Shown here in pieces: positions 24,619 to 31,179 of a stretch of 31,179 bases of DNA; the stretch's first letter is position 1; each line of letters begins with the position of its first letter. The notes under the pieces were generated by a model. That model had not been told where the DNA came from and searched no databases. It worked only from the letters and a program-made list of their open reading frames with translations. The translations under genes were made by a program, and so were the position numbers. The stretch comes from JBLXBZ01 sp048265185 (GTDB lineage Bacteria > Pseudomonadota > Alphaproteobacteria > Rhizobiales > Stappiaceae): contig JBLXBZ010000017.1 in the NCBI GenBank assembly GCA_048265185.1, positions 1 to 31,179 on the forward strand, in the 5' to 3' direction.

Positions 24619-25757
24619 TCTCCAAATCTCATGAAATCACGCTCTTTGCGCGTTGCGGCGGCCATTTCCAATTTTTCGGCGCTTATCGACTGCGTATGGG
24701 CGGCTTTGAGACGCGTACGCAGAGCCAACAGACGCGTAATTTCTGCGCGGGCATAGGCGTTCAGAGCTATCGCCGCTGTTTCGTCCGCGGTGTTATCGAT
24801 CTGCTCCACGATGGACTTGATGCGTTTGGCGGCTTTTTTGACTTCTTCGTGAGCGATGTTTGCGTACAGCCTTCCGTCATCGCTCATTATCGCTTTATAG
24901 GCCCCAGCCGCCAGCACGGGGTCGATTGTGCCGAGGGCCTCAACGCCGCCTATTTTAGTCAGATATTCGCTGTATTTCTTAGGGATTACGATAACATAAT
25001 GTTGCGTTTCTTTGAACGGCGGCACGCCGCCGTATTTTTGCACATTGCCGGGGCCTGCGTTGTAAGCGGCGAGCGCATGAATAATGTTGCCCTTGAACAT
25101 ATTCAACATGTTGGCCAGATAGCGTGCGCCGCCCTCAGCCTGCACATAGGGGTTGCCGAGATATGTACTCTTAATTCCAAGATCAGCGGCTGTTTCTGGC
25201 ATGATTTGCGTTAAGCCATAGGCGCCAACCGGAGATTCCACATGCGGATTGAAACGGCTTTCCTGCCATATCAGCGCTTGTAGGAGACAGCGCCACTGGA
25301 CGAGGGAAAGGCCGGCTTCACCAACGCCGCTCCGGTTATGGGTGTCCTTCGCGGCCTGAATAATGACTTCCTCGACAGTCACCTTGGCGTCGCCAAAGAG
25401 CTTTGGCGCTGCTTCGTTGCTGTCTTCAGCCGGATAAATTTCTTCCGCATCCGGTGTTTCTCCGTCTCCCTGTTCCAGCTCTTGAATCATTGTTTGCGCC
25501 GATTCCGGCATTCGCGTTGTGGCTAAAATCGCTTCAAGAACTGAAAGCTGTTCTTTCTTGATCTCTTCGAGTTTGTGACGCGTCGATTCTTTATTGCTCT
25601 GGATTTGCAGGTCTTTCTCTTGATGAGAAACGATTTCCAAGTTTTCTTTCAGCAATTGCCAATCGACAATCGGCACCCCTTGCCCCGCCGCCAGATTGTT
25701 GGAGGCAATCAGAGCTGCAGCGCTGGCCGTGAGGCGATGAATGCTGGCCTTAAACAA
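24615..25757 (-). CDS. VirB5-like protein with an inserted lytic transglycosylase domain
   Basis: With TTG 25757 (ribosome site GGGAGGGGAG just upstream) the protein has 380 residues. A signal-like N-terminus (to about residue 26) is followed by GVPIVDWQLLKENLEIV and a coiled coil (about 30-80), which resembles a VirB5/TrbJ opening. Residues about 135-275 are an SLT transglycosylase domain. LIWQESRFNP holds the catalytic Glu (about 166), with GAYGLTQIMPETAADLG and AAYNAGPGNVQKYGG. The tail (YARAEITRLLALRTRLKAA) again looks VirB5-like. It should cut peptidoglycan to let the channel through. The first in-frame ATG, at 25820, lies inside the virB7-like gene and is less likely. Confidence 0.85.
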   Translation of the reverse strand: MFKASIHRLTASAAALIASNNLAAGQGVPIVDWQLLKENLEIVSHQEKDLQIQSNKESTRHKLEEIKKEQLSVLEAILATTRMPESAQTMIQELEQGDGETPDAEEIYPAEDSNEAAPKLFGDAKVTVEEVIIQAAKDTHNRSGVGEAGLSLVQWRCLLQALIWQESRFNPHVESPVGAYGLTQIMPETAADLGIKSTYLGNPYVQAEGGARYLANMLNMFKGNIIHALAAYNAGPGNVQKYGGVPPFKETQHYVIVIPKKYSEYLTKIGGVEALGTIDPVLAAGAYKAIMSDDGRLYANIAHEEVKKAAKRIKSIVEQIDNTADETAAIALNAYARAEITRLLALRTRLKAAHTQSISAEKLEMAAATRKERDFMRFGE

Positions 25758-25905
25758 GCTCCCCTCCCGTTGCGTGGAGTTTGGAGAGAGGCGTGAACGT
25801 GCAAATCGCATTACCCGCATGATCGAAGCATTTCGATTGAACCGGCTTATAGGTTGCGCACCCGGTCAGGATTCCCGCGGTAACGATTACAAGAATGACC
25901 TTCAT
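25750..25905 (-). CDS. VirB7-like lipoprotein
   Basis: A 51-residue frame starts at ATG 25905, overlapping the virB4 stop (ATGA). It opens with a lipoprotein signal peptide (VILVIVTAGILTGCA) whose lipobox LTGC puts the lipidated Cys at residue 16. The mature part has two further Cys and ends GGELV. Small lipoproteins of this kind act as VirB7, anchoring the core complex in the outer membrane with VirB9. The end overlaps the ribosome site and start of the next gene. Confidence 0.75.
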   Translation of the reverse strand: MKVILVIVTAGILTGCATYKPVQSKCFDHAGNAICTFTPLSKLHATGGELV

Positions 25906-28289
25906 TGAGCGCGTCTCCAGAAATTCGGATTGCCGTCAATGTCATCGCCAAACATGCGGTGAGCGGCTTTACCGCCGCCGAGTATGGTCAGATAATCGCC
26001 GAGAGCGGATAGATCGGTATCAATAAGCACCGACCCTTCATCTCCCCTCACCAGCGCAAGGCGCGCCCCCGGTATGGCGTCTAGCATGATCGCCATTTCT
26101 TTGTCCCCGAGATTAAGCGGGGCGAAATGCTCTTCTGAGGCTTTTGGATTGGGAATTAAAATCTGGTTCTGCACGCCCTGAAGCATCGATGCTCCGGCTT
26201 TCGAGCGAGCAATTTGACTGGCGAACTGCGTGACCAGCATCACGACGGCGTTGAGTTTTCTCGCCGTCACCAGCCAGTCTTGCAGCTTTTCCGCAAAATA
26301 ATCGTTATCCAGAGCTTTCCACGCTTCATCAATGATGATGATGGTCGGTCGGCGATCCTGCATCGCCCGCTCAAGGCGACGGAAGATATAACCAAGAACG
26401 GCTGTGCGTTCTTTCTCGTTGCCATTGTCGAGAAGGCTTGTAAGGTCGAAGCCGATCAAGTCGCTATTGAGTGAAAATGTGTCTTCGAGATTATTGCTGA
26501 AGATCCAGCCATAGCGGCCATCGTCAGTCCATTCCCCAATGCGGCTCTCGAGGTCGCCCCCGTCATCGAAAGGGGCGAAAATCGTTGCAAATTCGTCCCA
26601 TTTCCTAAGAGCTGGCGCAGCATTCGCGTTACGCTGTATCGCGCTATGGAGCATCTGCGATTGCAAACTTGTAAGGGGCTTGCCGTTTCGTTCGATCAAT
26701 GCGGCGAGCCAGTCTGACAGCCATCGCCGCCCGTCGCTATCGGTCTCGGTCCAAAGCGGATTGAGGCCAGTAGGTTTGTCGGCTGAAATCGTACTATATT
26801 CAGCGCCGAGGGCCTTGAGGGGAACTTCGAGGCCTTTACGATAATCGAAAACGAAGGCGCGAGCGTTCATGCGCTGCGCTTGCGCGATCAAAAAGCCGAT
26901 CAGCACAGATTTGCCGCCGCCAGATGGCCCCAACATCAATGTGTGTCCTGCCGGGGGCTCTTGGTCTGGCGCCCCCTTGGGATGAAACGAAAACTGGTAG
27001 CCCGTTCTTTCCGGGGTTGGGAATACAGTCACTGGCGTTTGCCAAGGCAGTTCATCGCCACGCCTTCCAAGCGGCGTGCGATGGAGGGAGGCCATGCCGG
27101 CGAAATTCCGGTTTGTGATGGTGGCGATCCGCGCTCGAAAAGATGCATTGCCTGGCCATTGAGCAAAATAGTGGCTTCGAGAAGCGAAGGCTTCGGAAAT
27201 GATTTTTACTCCGGCGCCTTGCGCTATTTGCCTGATGTCCGCGACAGCTTTTTCAATAATATCTTCGCTGTGGCTATAGATCGCGGCGGTCATATGATGT
27301 TCGCCAAAAATCAGCTTGCCTGTAACGAGATCGTCAGCGGCTTGCTCTAACTCCTCTTGCTGGGAAACGCCTGCGTCATGCATGGACACCATCATGCGCC
27401 TTGCGCGGTCTATCCGTTCGGCCATAAGGTCATTGTTTACGGGAACGAATGAATGACTGACGACCATATCCAGCGGCAGGTTCAGCTCATCAAAAATGCC
27501 ATGGTAGGTTTGATTGGGATAATTTTTAATCGTGAAAATTCGGCCGAATTTTTGACCGAACGTCCCGCCTGATAACGTGACTTTGTCACCGTTGAAGGTG
27601 GGTCTGAAGTTCGCCACGCTTCGCGCCAGCACCCCAAGCTTCGATGATATGAATGTCGGCGCTTCCTTGCCTGAGCCGATTGCTTCTAGAAAACCTAGCA
27701 ACTCGCCTGACGAAGCCGTCAGCACGCGTCCGTTCATTTGTTCGGTCGCCGACAGAACGACCGCGACGACTTCTTTCAAACTGGCGACGCGGCGCTGGCG
27801 AATTTTTTGAATCTCTTCTTTATTGTTTGCTATGAAGCGATCGCGAAAGCGCTCGAACATGGACATCGTTTTGGTGGCTGCCGGTCTTCTCAAAATCGAG
27901 ATCGTCAGTGCTTTGTCACGAAGCGACATAGCTTCGAGAGCTTGTGACCAACGGCGATCCATCTCTTTGGCGAAGCCGCCGCCCTGCACAGAATCCAGCT
28001 TTGGTTTGAAGGGCTTGGAAATTTTATGAATGTAAAAGGAAAAGCGGCCTTCCGTCTGTGCGATGATTGTTGCCAATTGGCGTTTTAGACGCATCAGCGC
28101 ATCATCGTCTTCCGTCATGCTATTGACGCCATCGACACGGATGCATTGCATGTATTCGTTGCCGACAGTGAGGATGGTTGCGTCATCCACCAAACTTACG
28201 AATGGCAGGTAGTCCTCGAACTTCTCTTCGCGGAAGGCTGGGATTGGGACAATCATTTTCGCGCCCTGTCCTGCGTCGTTACGGCTCAT
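25902..28289 (-). CDS. virB4: VirB4 conjugation ATPase
   Basis: With ATG 28289 the protein has about 795 residues. LMLGPSGGGKSVLIGFL (about 450) is Walker A and TIIIIDEAWKALDND (about 650) is Walker B. WLVTARKLNAVVMLVTQ is the conserved segment after it. The N-terminal CagE/TrbE-type domain (LPFVSLVDDATILTVGNEYM) is present. VirB4 is the largest channel ATPase and powers pilus assembly. The upstream frame to 28469 lies inside virB3 and is rejected; the ATG overlaps the virB3 end by 11 bp. Confidence 0.95.
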   Translation of the reverse strand: MSRNDAGQGAKMIVPIPAFREEKFEDYLPFVSLVDDATILTVGNEYMQCIRVDGVNSMTEDDDALMRLKRQLATIIAQTEGRFSFYIHKISKPFKPKLDSVQGGGFAKEMDRRWSQALEAMSLRDKALTISILRRPAATKTMSMFERFRDRFIANNKEEIQKIRQRRVASLKEVVAVVLSATEQMNGRVLTASSGELLGFLEAIGSGKEAPTFISSKLGVLARSVANFRPTFNGDKVTLSGGTFGQKFGRIFTIKNYPNQTYHGIFDELNLPLDMVVSHSFVPVNNDLMAERIDRARRMMVSMHDAGVSQQEELEQAADDLVTGKLIFGEHHMTAAIYSHSEDIIEKAVADIRQIAQGAGVKIISEAFASRSHYFAQWPGNASFRARIATITNRNFAGMASLHRTPLGRRGDELPWQTPVTVFPTPERTGYQFSFHPKGAPDQEPPAGHTLMLGPSGGGKSVLIGFLIAQAQRMNARAFVFDYRKGLEVPLKALGAEYSTISADKPTGLNPLWTETDSDGRRWLSDWLAALIERNGKPLTSLQSQMLHSAIQRNANAAPALRKWDEFATIFAPFDDGGDLESRIGEWTDDGRYGWIFSNNLEDTFSLNSDLIGFDLTSLLDNGNEKERTAVLGYIFRRLERAMQDRRPTIIIIDEAWKALDNDYFAEKLQDWLVTARKLNAVVMLVTQFASQIARSKAGASMLQGVQNQILIPNPKASEEHFAPLNLGDKEMAIMLDAIPGARLALVRGDEGSVLIDTDLSALGDYLTILGGGKAAHRMFGDDIDGNPNFWRRAQ

Positions 28290-28554
28290 AGCTATGCCCA
28301 TCCCAAAGTTTAGTGTTTCGGGTCGGCCGCGTCTTTTGCAGGGCTGTGAAAACAACGTCAATAAAGTTGGGGTCCCATAGCGCCGCCGCGTAAAGGGTCG
28401 GGTAGCTAATTGCCGCGTAGGCAAGAACCCAAAAGGACTTGGACCAAATGAAAATGAGGACTCCGACAAGAACCCACACCATTGCGTAGAGCACGGGTAG
28501 CCCCAAGAATTTCGGCGCGCGTAGAAGCCCCTGATAAACGGTGTCCTCTTCCAT
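28279..28554 (-). CDS. virB3: VirB3 inner-membrane protein
   Basis: With ATG 28554 the protein has 91 residues. VYQGLLRAPKFLGLP, then a hydrophobic pair (about 19-53), and WDPNFIDVVFTALQKTRP match VirB3, which partners VirB4 in the inner membrane. The start overlaps the virB2 stop by one base (TGATG), which rules out the longer frame beginning at 28665. Confidence 0.9.
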   Translation of the reverse strand: MEEDTVYQGLLRAPKFLGLPVLYAMVWVLVGVLIFIWSKSFWVLAYAAISYPTLYAAALWDPNFIDVVFTALQKTRPTRNTKLWDGHSYEP

Positions 28555-28883
28555 CAATTGCCTCCGCCCCATAAAGCGGAAACCATGACAGGCGCTCCGC
28601 CAATACCGGCGATAGCGATGATGACCCAAATGGCCTGCCGGAAGTCGATGACGCCGAAAAACCACGTAATGAAAACGCCAACGAGCGCGAGAGTAGCCGC
28701 GACCATGCCAAGCGGTCCGGTTAACTGATCGACAAGTCCTTGCAGGAAATTCTGCACCGGCGACAGATTAATGTTCTGCGCTAAAGCCGGTTCAGTCATT
28801 ACAACCACCAGAAAGCTTGTCATAACAGCGTGAACCCAATTGCGCGCGGCAATTTCTCCGAGTTCTCTCCAGAATGGCTTCAC
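28554..28883 (-). CDS. virB2: VirB2 major pilin
   Basis: This 109-residue pro-pilin has a long signal peptide cleaved near ALA-Q (about residue 35). Two hydrophobic helices (about 57-79 and 84-106) have a short polar loop between them, the VirB2 pattern. Polymerised VirB2 forms the conjugative pilus. The start is GTG 28883, with AAAGGAG 7 bases upstream; it overlaps the end of the virB1 remnant. Confidence 0.9.
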   Translation of the reverse strand: MKPFWRELGEIAARNWVHAVMTSFLVVVMTEPALAQNINLSPVQNFLQGLVDQLTGPLGMVAATLALVGVFITWFFGVIDFRQAIWVIIAIAGIGGAPVMVSALWGGGN

Positions 28884-29417
28884 GAGTTGTCTCCTTTCAA
28901 ACGCTTAAATGCGGCCATGACTTTTGTGACGTGGCCTTTGGTTTCTTTGAATGGTGGAAGCCCTTCATGGTCATGAATCGCCTATGGGCCTGCGTTGTAT
29001 CCAGCCAAGGCGAGCTCTTTTGATTGAAACTTTTTCAGCATCAAAAGTAGATACCGGGCCGACCCATTCAGATTCTGCTGAAGGTTGGTTCGATCGACGC
29101 CGAAAAATGAAGCTGTGGGCAGCATAACGCAGCGCAGTCTGCTCTATAGCTTCCAGAACATCTGAGGGCGGGTTGGCCGGCTTTAGTTTGATGTCTGTTG
29201 AAGGGGATGGGTCTTCATCTGTCTTTGCAGACGCTGGTTCGGGCAACAATGCTATGCCGCCTGCCCCATAGTGTTTAGCGAATTTTGTTGCTGTACGTTG
29301 CTTTTCGAGCATGCCAATTGAGTCAAGAACCAGCACGAACCCGCCGGCTCCTGCGGAGCTGACGTTAAGCGTGGTAATTGCAAGTATCGCCACCTTCGCC
29401 AGTTTTAACATGGTCAT
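28880..29417 (-). pseudogene. Broken virB1-type lytic transglycosylase
   Basis: The ATG at 29417 opens a signal peptide (about 24 residues). A divergent N-terminal part and VLEAIEQTALRYAAHSF follow. The frame then shifts: from about 29120 the next frame reads FGVDRTNLQQNLNGSARYLL and LALAGYNAGP, then a TAG, then HEGLPPFKETKGHVTKVMAA. Those are the C-terminal motifs of an SLT domain. The catalytic Glu segment is absent, so both a deletion or shift and a nonsense mutation have hit the gene. It was VirB1, which loosens the cell wall. Confidence 0.78.
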
Positions 29418-29581
29418 CTTGTTTGAAAGAAATGACCGGAGCGTCGAAACTTCTTTGGAGCATGAAACCCGTTAATTCGACGGACAGCCGACCCTTCCCA
29501 CGATGAGCGTATGGTTTTGGTTGCAACGCCCATCGCTGCGGCGCATGTTAAAGATGGCCGGTTATCGCCTATAAATTTCAT
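29414..29581 (-). CDS. Small ORF upstream of the virB1 remnant
   Basis: A 55-residue basic frame (ATG 29581) ends in a four-base overlap with the virB1 remnant start. LTCAAAMGVATKTIRSSWEG could be a helix-turn-helix-like stretch. No family is recognised, and it may be the tail of a lost regulator or chance. Confidence 0.28.
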   Translation of the reverse strand: MKFIGDNRPSLTCAAAMGVATKTIRSSWEGSAVRRINGFHAPKKFRRSGHFFQTR

Positions 29582-29796
29582 AGTATAAACTTTTTAAAGA
29601 GTATTGTTAAATCTTATAAAATAAATAAAAATATGTATAATATAAGTATCAGTATATATATTTTTATTTTTTAGTAAAATTTATATTTAATATGTGATTT
29701 CTAGCTAATTATTTTAATTTAATGAAAGATTTTCACTCGTCGACGTGCTTCGCGTGAAAGCGGTGATACTTTTCTATATCTTCATATTGGCGATGA
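29582..29796. other. AT-rich spacer ahead of the T4SS operon
   Basis: About 150 bp (29582-29735) is nearly all A and T, with runs such as ATAAATAAAAATATG. It contrasts with the GC-rich surroundings and contains no gene. It probably holds the virB operon promoter (minus strand) and is a likely target for H-NS-like silencing proteins. No single -10/-35 pair stands out. Confidence 0.5.
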
Positions 29797-29990
29797 AACT
29801 TATGGCCATTAGTAGGAAAAACTGGATGTTCGACGATTCCGAAGGCGGCGGCAAAACGATGGCCATGGTCTACACCCTGATCGCAACCGCCTCGCTGAAC
29901 AAAGTTGATCTTGAGGCTTGGTTGACATGGGTGTTTGAACGTATTGCCGATCACAAGATCACTCATGTCGACGAACTGATGCCTTCAAGT
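29797..29990 (+). pseudogene. IS66-family transposase (TnpC) C-terminal fragment
   Basis: The frame reads MAISRKNWMFDDSEGGGKTM, then YTLIATASLNKVDLEAWL and FERIADHKITHVDELMP. This is the conserved end of IS66 TnpC, where a GRKN-like motif is followed by an aspartate-rich helical tail ending in DELLP. The rest of the element is gone, and the LysR gene begins within 10 bp. Confidence 0.8.
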
Positions 29991-29998
29991 TACGTTGT

Positions 29999-30895
29999 TC
30001 AGGCAAGCGGCAGGCGGTCCACATGTGAAAGTTCTTCCGCCAGAATGTCGTAGACTAGACGAATTCTACGGTTCGTGCGCAATTCGCGATGGGTCACTAG
30101 CCAAAGCGGAAACTTTGCAATGGGCGCTTGGGGGAAAAGCTCGACGACATTCTCGGTTCGGATCGCGATCTCTCGCGCCATAACACAGACCCCTAACCCG
30201 CGTTTGACCATTTCCCACACGGCCACACCGCTCTCTGAGCTCAGGCGGAAGTCTTCCTTGAGCAAATTCATACCGACACTCTGCATGTGTTGGGTGAACC
30301 ATTCCAAATTCTCAAATCCGATGAGATCCTGCGTTGCGATGTTTGAGAAGGATTCGGGATGACCATGGCGCTTCACCCAATCGCGGGAGGCATAAAGACC
30401 GGCTGTGCTGTCGCGAAGGCGTTTGGCAATCAGCCCATCCCCTTCCGGCATGACATTGCGGAGTGCGATATCCGCCTCACGCCGGTGTAGATCGCTTAAT
30501 GTATTGCTGGAGACCAGAACCAGCGTCACCTGTGGCGCTTCGCGGCGAATGCGTTCGAAAATATCAGGCATGATATAGGCTGCATAGGCGTCGCTTGCAG
30601 AAATGCTCACGCGCCCCTCGATGGCCTCGGCGCGACCGCAAGCCGCAAGCCTCATGGCGGTGGCCGCCTCGCCCATTGCGCGCACATGGAGGAGAAGAGT
30701 TTCGCCCGCTTCCGTCAGGATAAGTTTTTTGCCGACCCTCTCGAATAATGTCACATCCAGTTCCGCTTCGAAGGCGGCGATCTGTCGTGAAAGCGTAGGT
30801 TGGGATAGGCTGAGTTCTCTCGCTGCTGCAGAGAGAGAGCCCGCCTCTGCGGTGGCGAGGAAGGCGCGGGCGCGATTCCAGTCAAGATTATTCAT
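29999..30895 (-). CDS. LysR-family transcriptional regulator
   Basis: This 298-residue protein is full length for the family. The N-terminal winged helix-turn-helix (about 4-63) contains ARAFLATAEAGSLSAAAREL and SQPTLSRQIAAFEAELDVTL. The effector domain begins near residue 92 (EGRVSISASDAYAAYIMPDI). LysR regulators bind T-N11-A sites and respond to a small ligand. The gene is divergent from a methyltransferase gene across an 83-bp gap, so it probably controls that gene and itself. The gene is intact even though an IS66 tail abuts its end. Confidence 0.95.
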   Translation of the reverse strand: MNNLDWNRARAFLATAEAGSLSAAARELSLSQPTLSRQIAAFEAELDVTLFERVGKKLILTEAGETLLLHVRAMGEAATAMRLAACGRAEAIEGRVSISASDAYAAYIMPDIFERIRREAPQVTLVLVSSNTLSDLHRREADIALRNVMPEGDGLIAKRLRDSTAGLYASRDWVKRHGHPESFSNIATQDLIGFENLEWFTQHMQSVGMNLLKEDFRLSSESGVAVWEMVKRGLGVCVMAREIAIRTENVVELFPQAPIAKFPLWLVTHRELRTNRRIRLVYDILAEELSHVDRLPLA

Positions 30896-30978
30896 ACGTA
30901 TATGTATATATTATATGCAGAATTTCACAATTATATTCTTATATGCATATGTTAAACCTCTTGTGAAAGGAGGCTGCT
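30896..30978. promoter_or_regulatory. Divergent promoter region with repeated TATATGCA
   Basis: The 83-bp gap is AT-rich. TATATGCA appears at 30912-30919 and 30940-30947, 28 bp apart, and the second copy is part of the palindrome ATATGCATAT (30941-30950). Spacing near three helical turns on one face suits a LysR tetramer. The assignment to LysR is inference from position. Confidence 0.45.
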
Positions 30979-31179
30979 ATGACCGATCTCAGCAAAGACG
31001 CATGTTTTTGGAACCGGGCCGCCCGAAAATATGCGGCGACTCCGGTTGCCGACGTGATGGGGTATAAGAGAACGCTTGAGCGCACGCGGCAATCTCTGGC
31101 GCCTGATGACAGAGTGTTCGAGTTTGGTTGCGGCACAGGCGCAACGGCGCTCAAACTCGCCCCATCCGTCAAACATATG
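30979..31179 (+). CDS. Class I SAM-dependent methyltransferase, cut by the window edge
   Basis: The first 67 codons are present. After an N-terminal FWNRAARKYAA segment, VFEFGCGTGATALKLA (about residues 46-61) is motif I of class I methyltransferases, the glycine-rich SAM loop. A strong ribosome site AAAGGAGG precedes the ATG by about 5 bases. The substrate cannot be told from this part. The gene is divergent from the LysR gene, whose regulation it probably shares. Confidence 0.88.
   Translation, partial: MTDLSKDACFWNRAARKYAATPVADVMGYKRTLERTRQSLAPDDRVFEFGCGTGATALKLAPSVKHM

Noticed and set aside
28290..28469. Extended N-terminus for VirB4
   Set aside because: The extra 60 residues lie inside virB3, have no VirB4 character and lack a ribosome site; the ATG at 28289 fits family length.
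1..31179. CRISPR array, tRNA, rRNA or riboswitch
   Set aside because: No regularly spaced repeat series, cloverleaf with anticodon arm, or ribosomal RNA sequence was seen on reading through the window.

Overview
The window looks like an accessory region (plasmid, integrative element or genomic island) from an alphaproteobacterium. The reasons are the coupled virB-type gene order, the styles of IS3, IS66 and possibly IS21 remnants, and GC-rich genes broken up by IS debris. No rRNA, tRNA or housekeeping gene was seen. No relaxase, VirD4 coupling protein or replication gene lies inside, so the vehicle cannot be named.

Left part (1-4526) is a patchwork of broken and small genes. It holds an IS3-type transposase tail, a stop-interrupted gene that is probably transposase-like, and a remnant operon on the minus strand (nitroreductase fragment fused to an IS3 start, GNAT acetyltransferase, flippase N-terminus). 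A ParE/ribbon-helix-helix toxin-antitoxin pair with a clear operator follows. Then come a serine recombinase, a truncated methyltransferase and a truncated dual-specificity phosphatase.

Middle part (4955-17686) is an anti-phage or restriction-like locus. On the minus strand, in order of transcription, are a split CapW/BrxR-type regulator, an ankyrin-repeat/sigma-70 fusion, a MutL/MORC-like GHKL ATPase, a Z1-domain NTPase, a DUF4420-like PD-(D/E)XK nuclease, an AIPR protein and an HNH endonuclease. Neighbouring genes overlap or abut. A cytosine-5 DNA methyltransferase runs towards them on the plus strand and overlaps the HNH gene by 18 bp. The methyltransferase, MutL, Z1, DUF and AIPR set matches the known MZA type of defence locus and the MORC/MutL restriction operons known from comparative genomics. 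The ankyrin-sigma fusion as first large gene, the HNH nuclease and the adjoining CapW-type regulator are the less familiar parts and the best candidates for new biology.

An IS graveyard (17855-18570) separates this locus from a virB-type type IV secretion operon on the minus strand. Its order is virB1 remnant, virB2, virB3, virB4, virB7-like lipoprotein, VirB5-like/lytic transglycosylase fusion, virB5, virB8, virB9, virB10, virB11, a small ORF, virB6 and a membrane protein (29417-18625). The original virB1 is destroyed, and a transglycosylase domain sits in a VirB5-like protein that probably supplies the activity. The right end has an AT-rich spacer, an IS66 tail, an intact LysR regulator and a divergent, truncated SAM methyltransferase.
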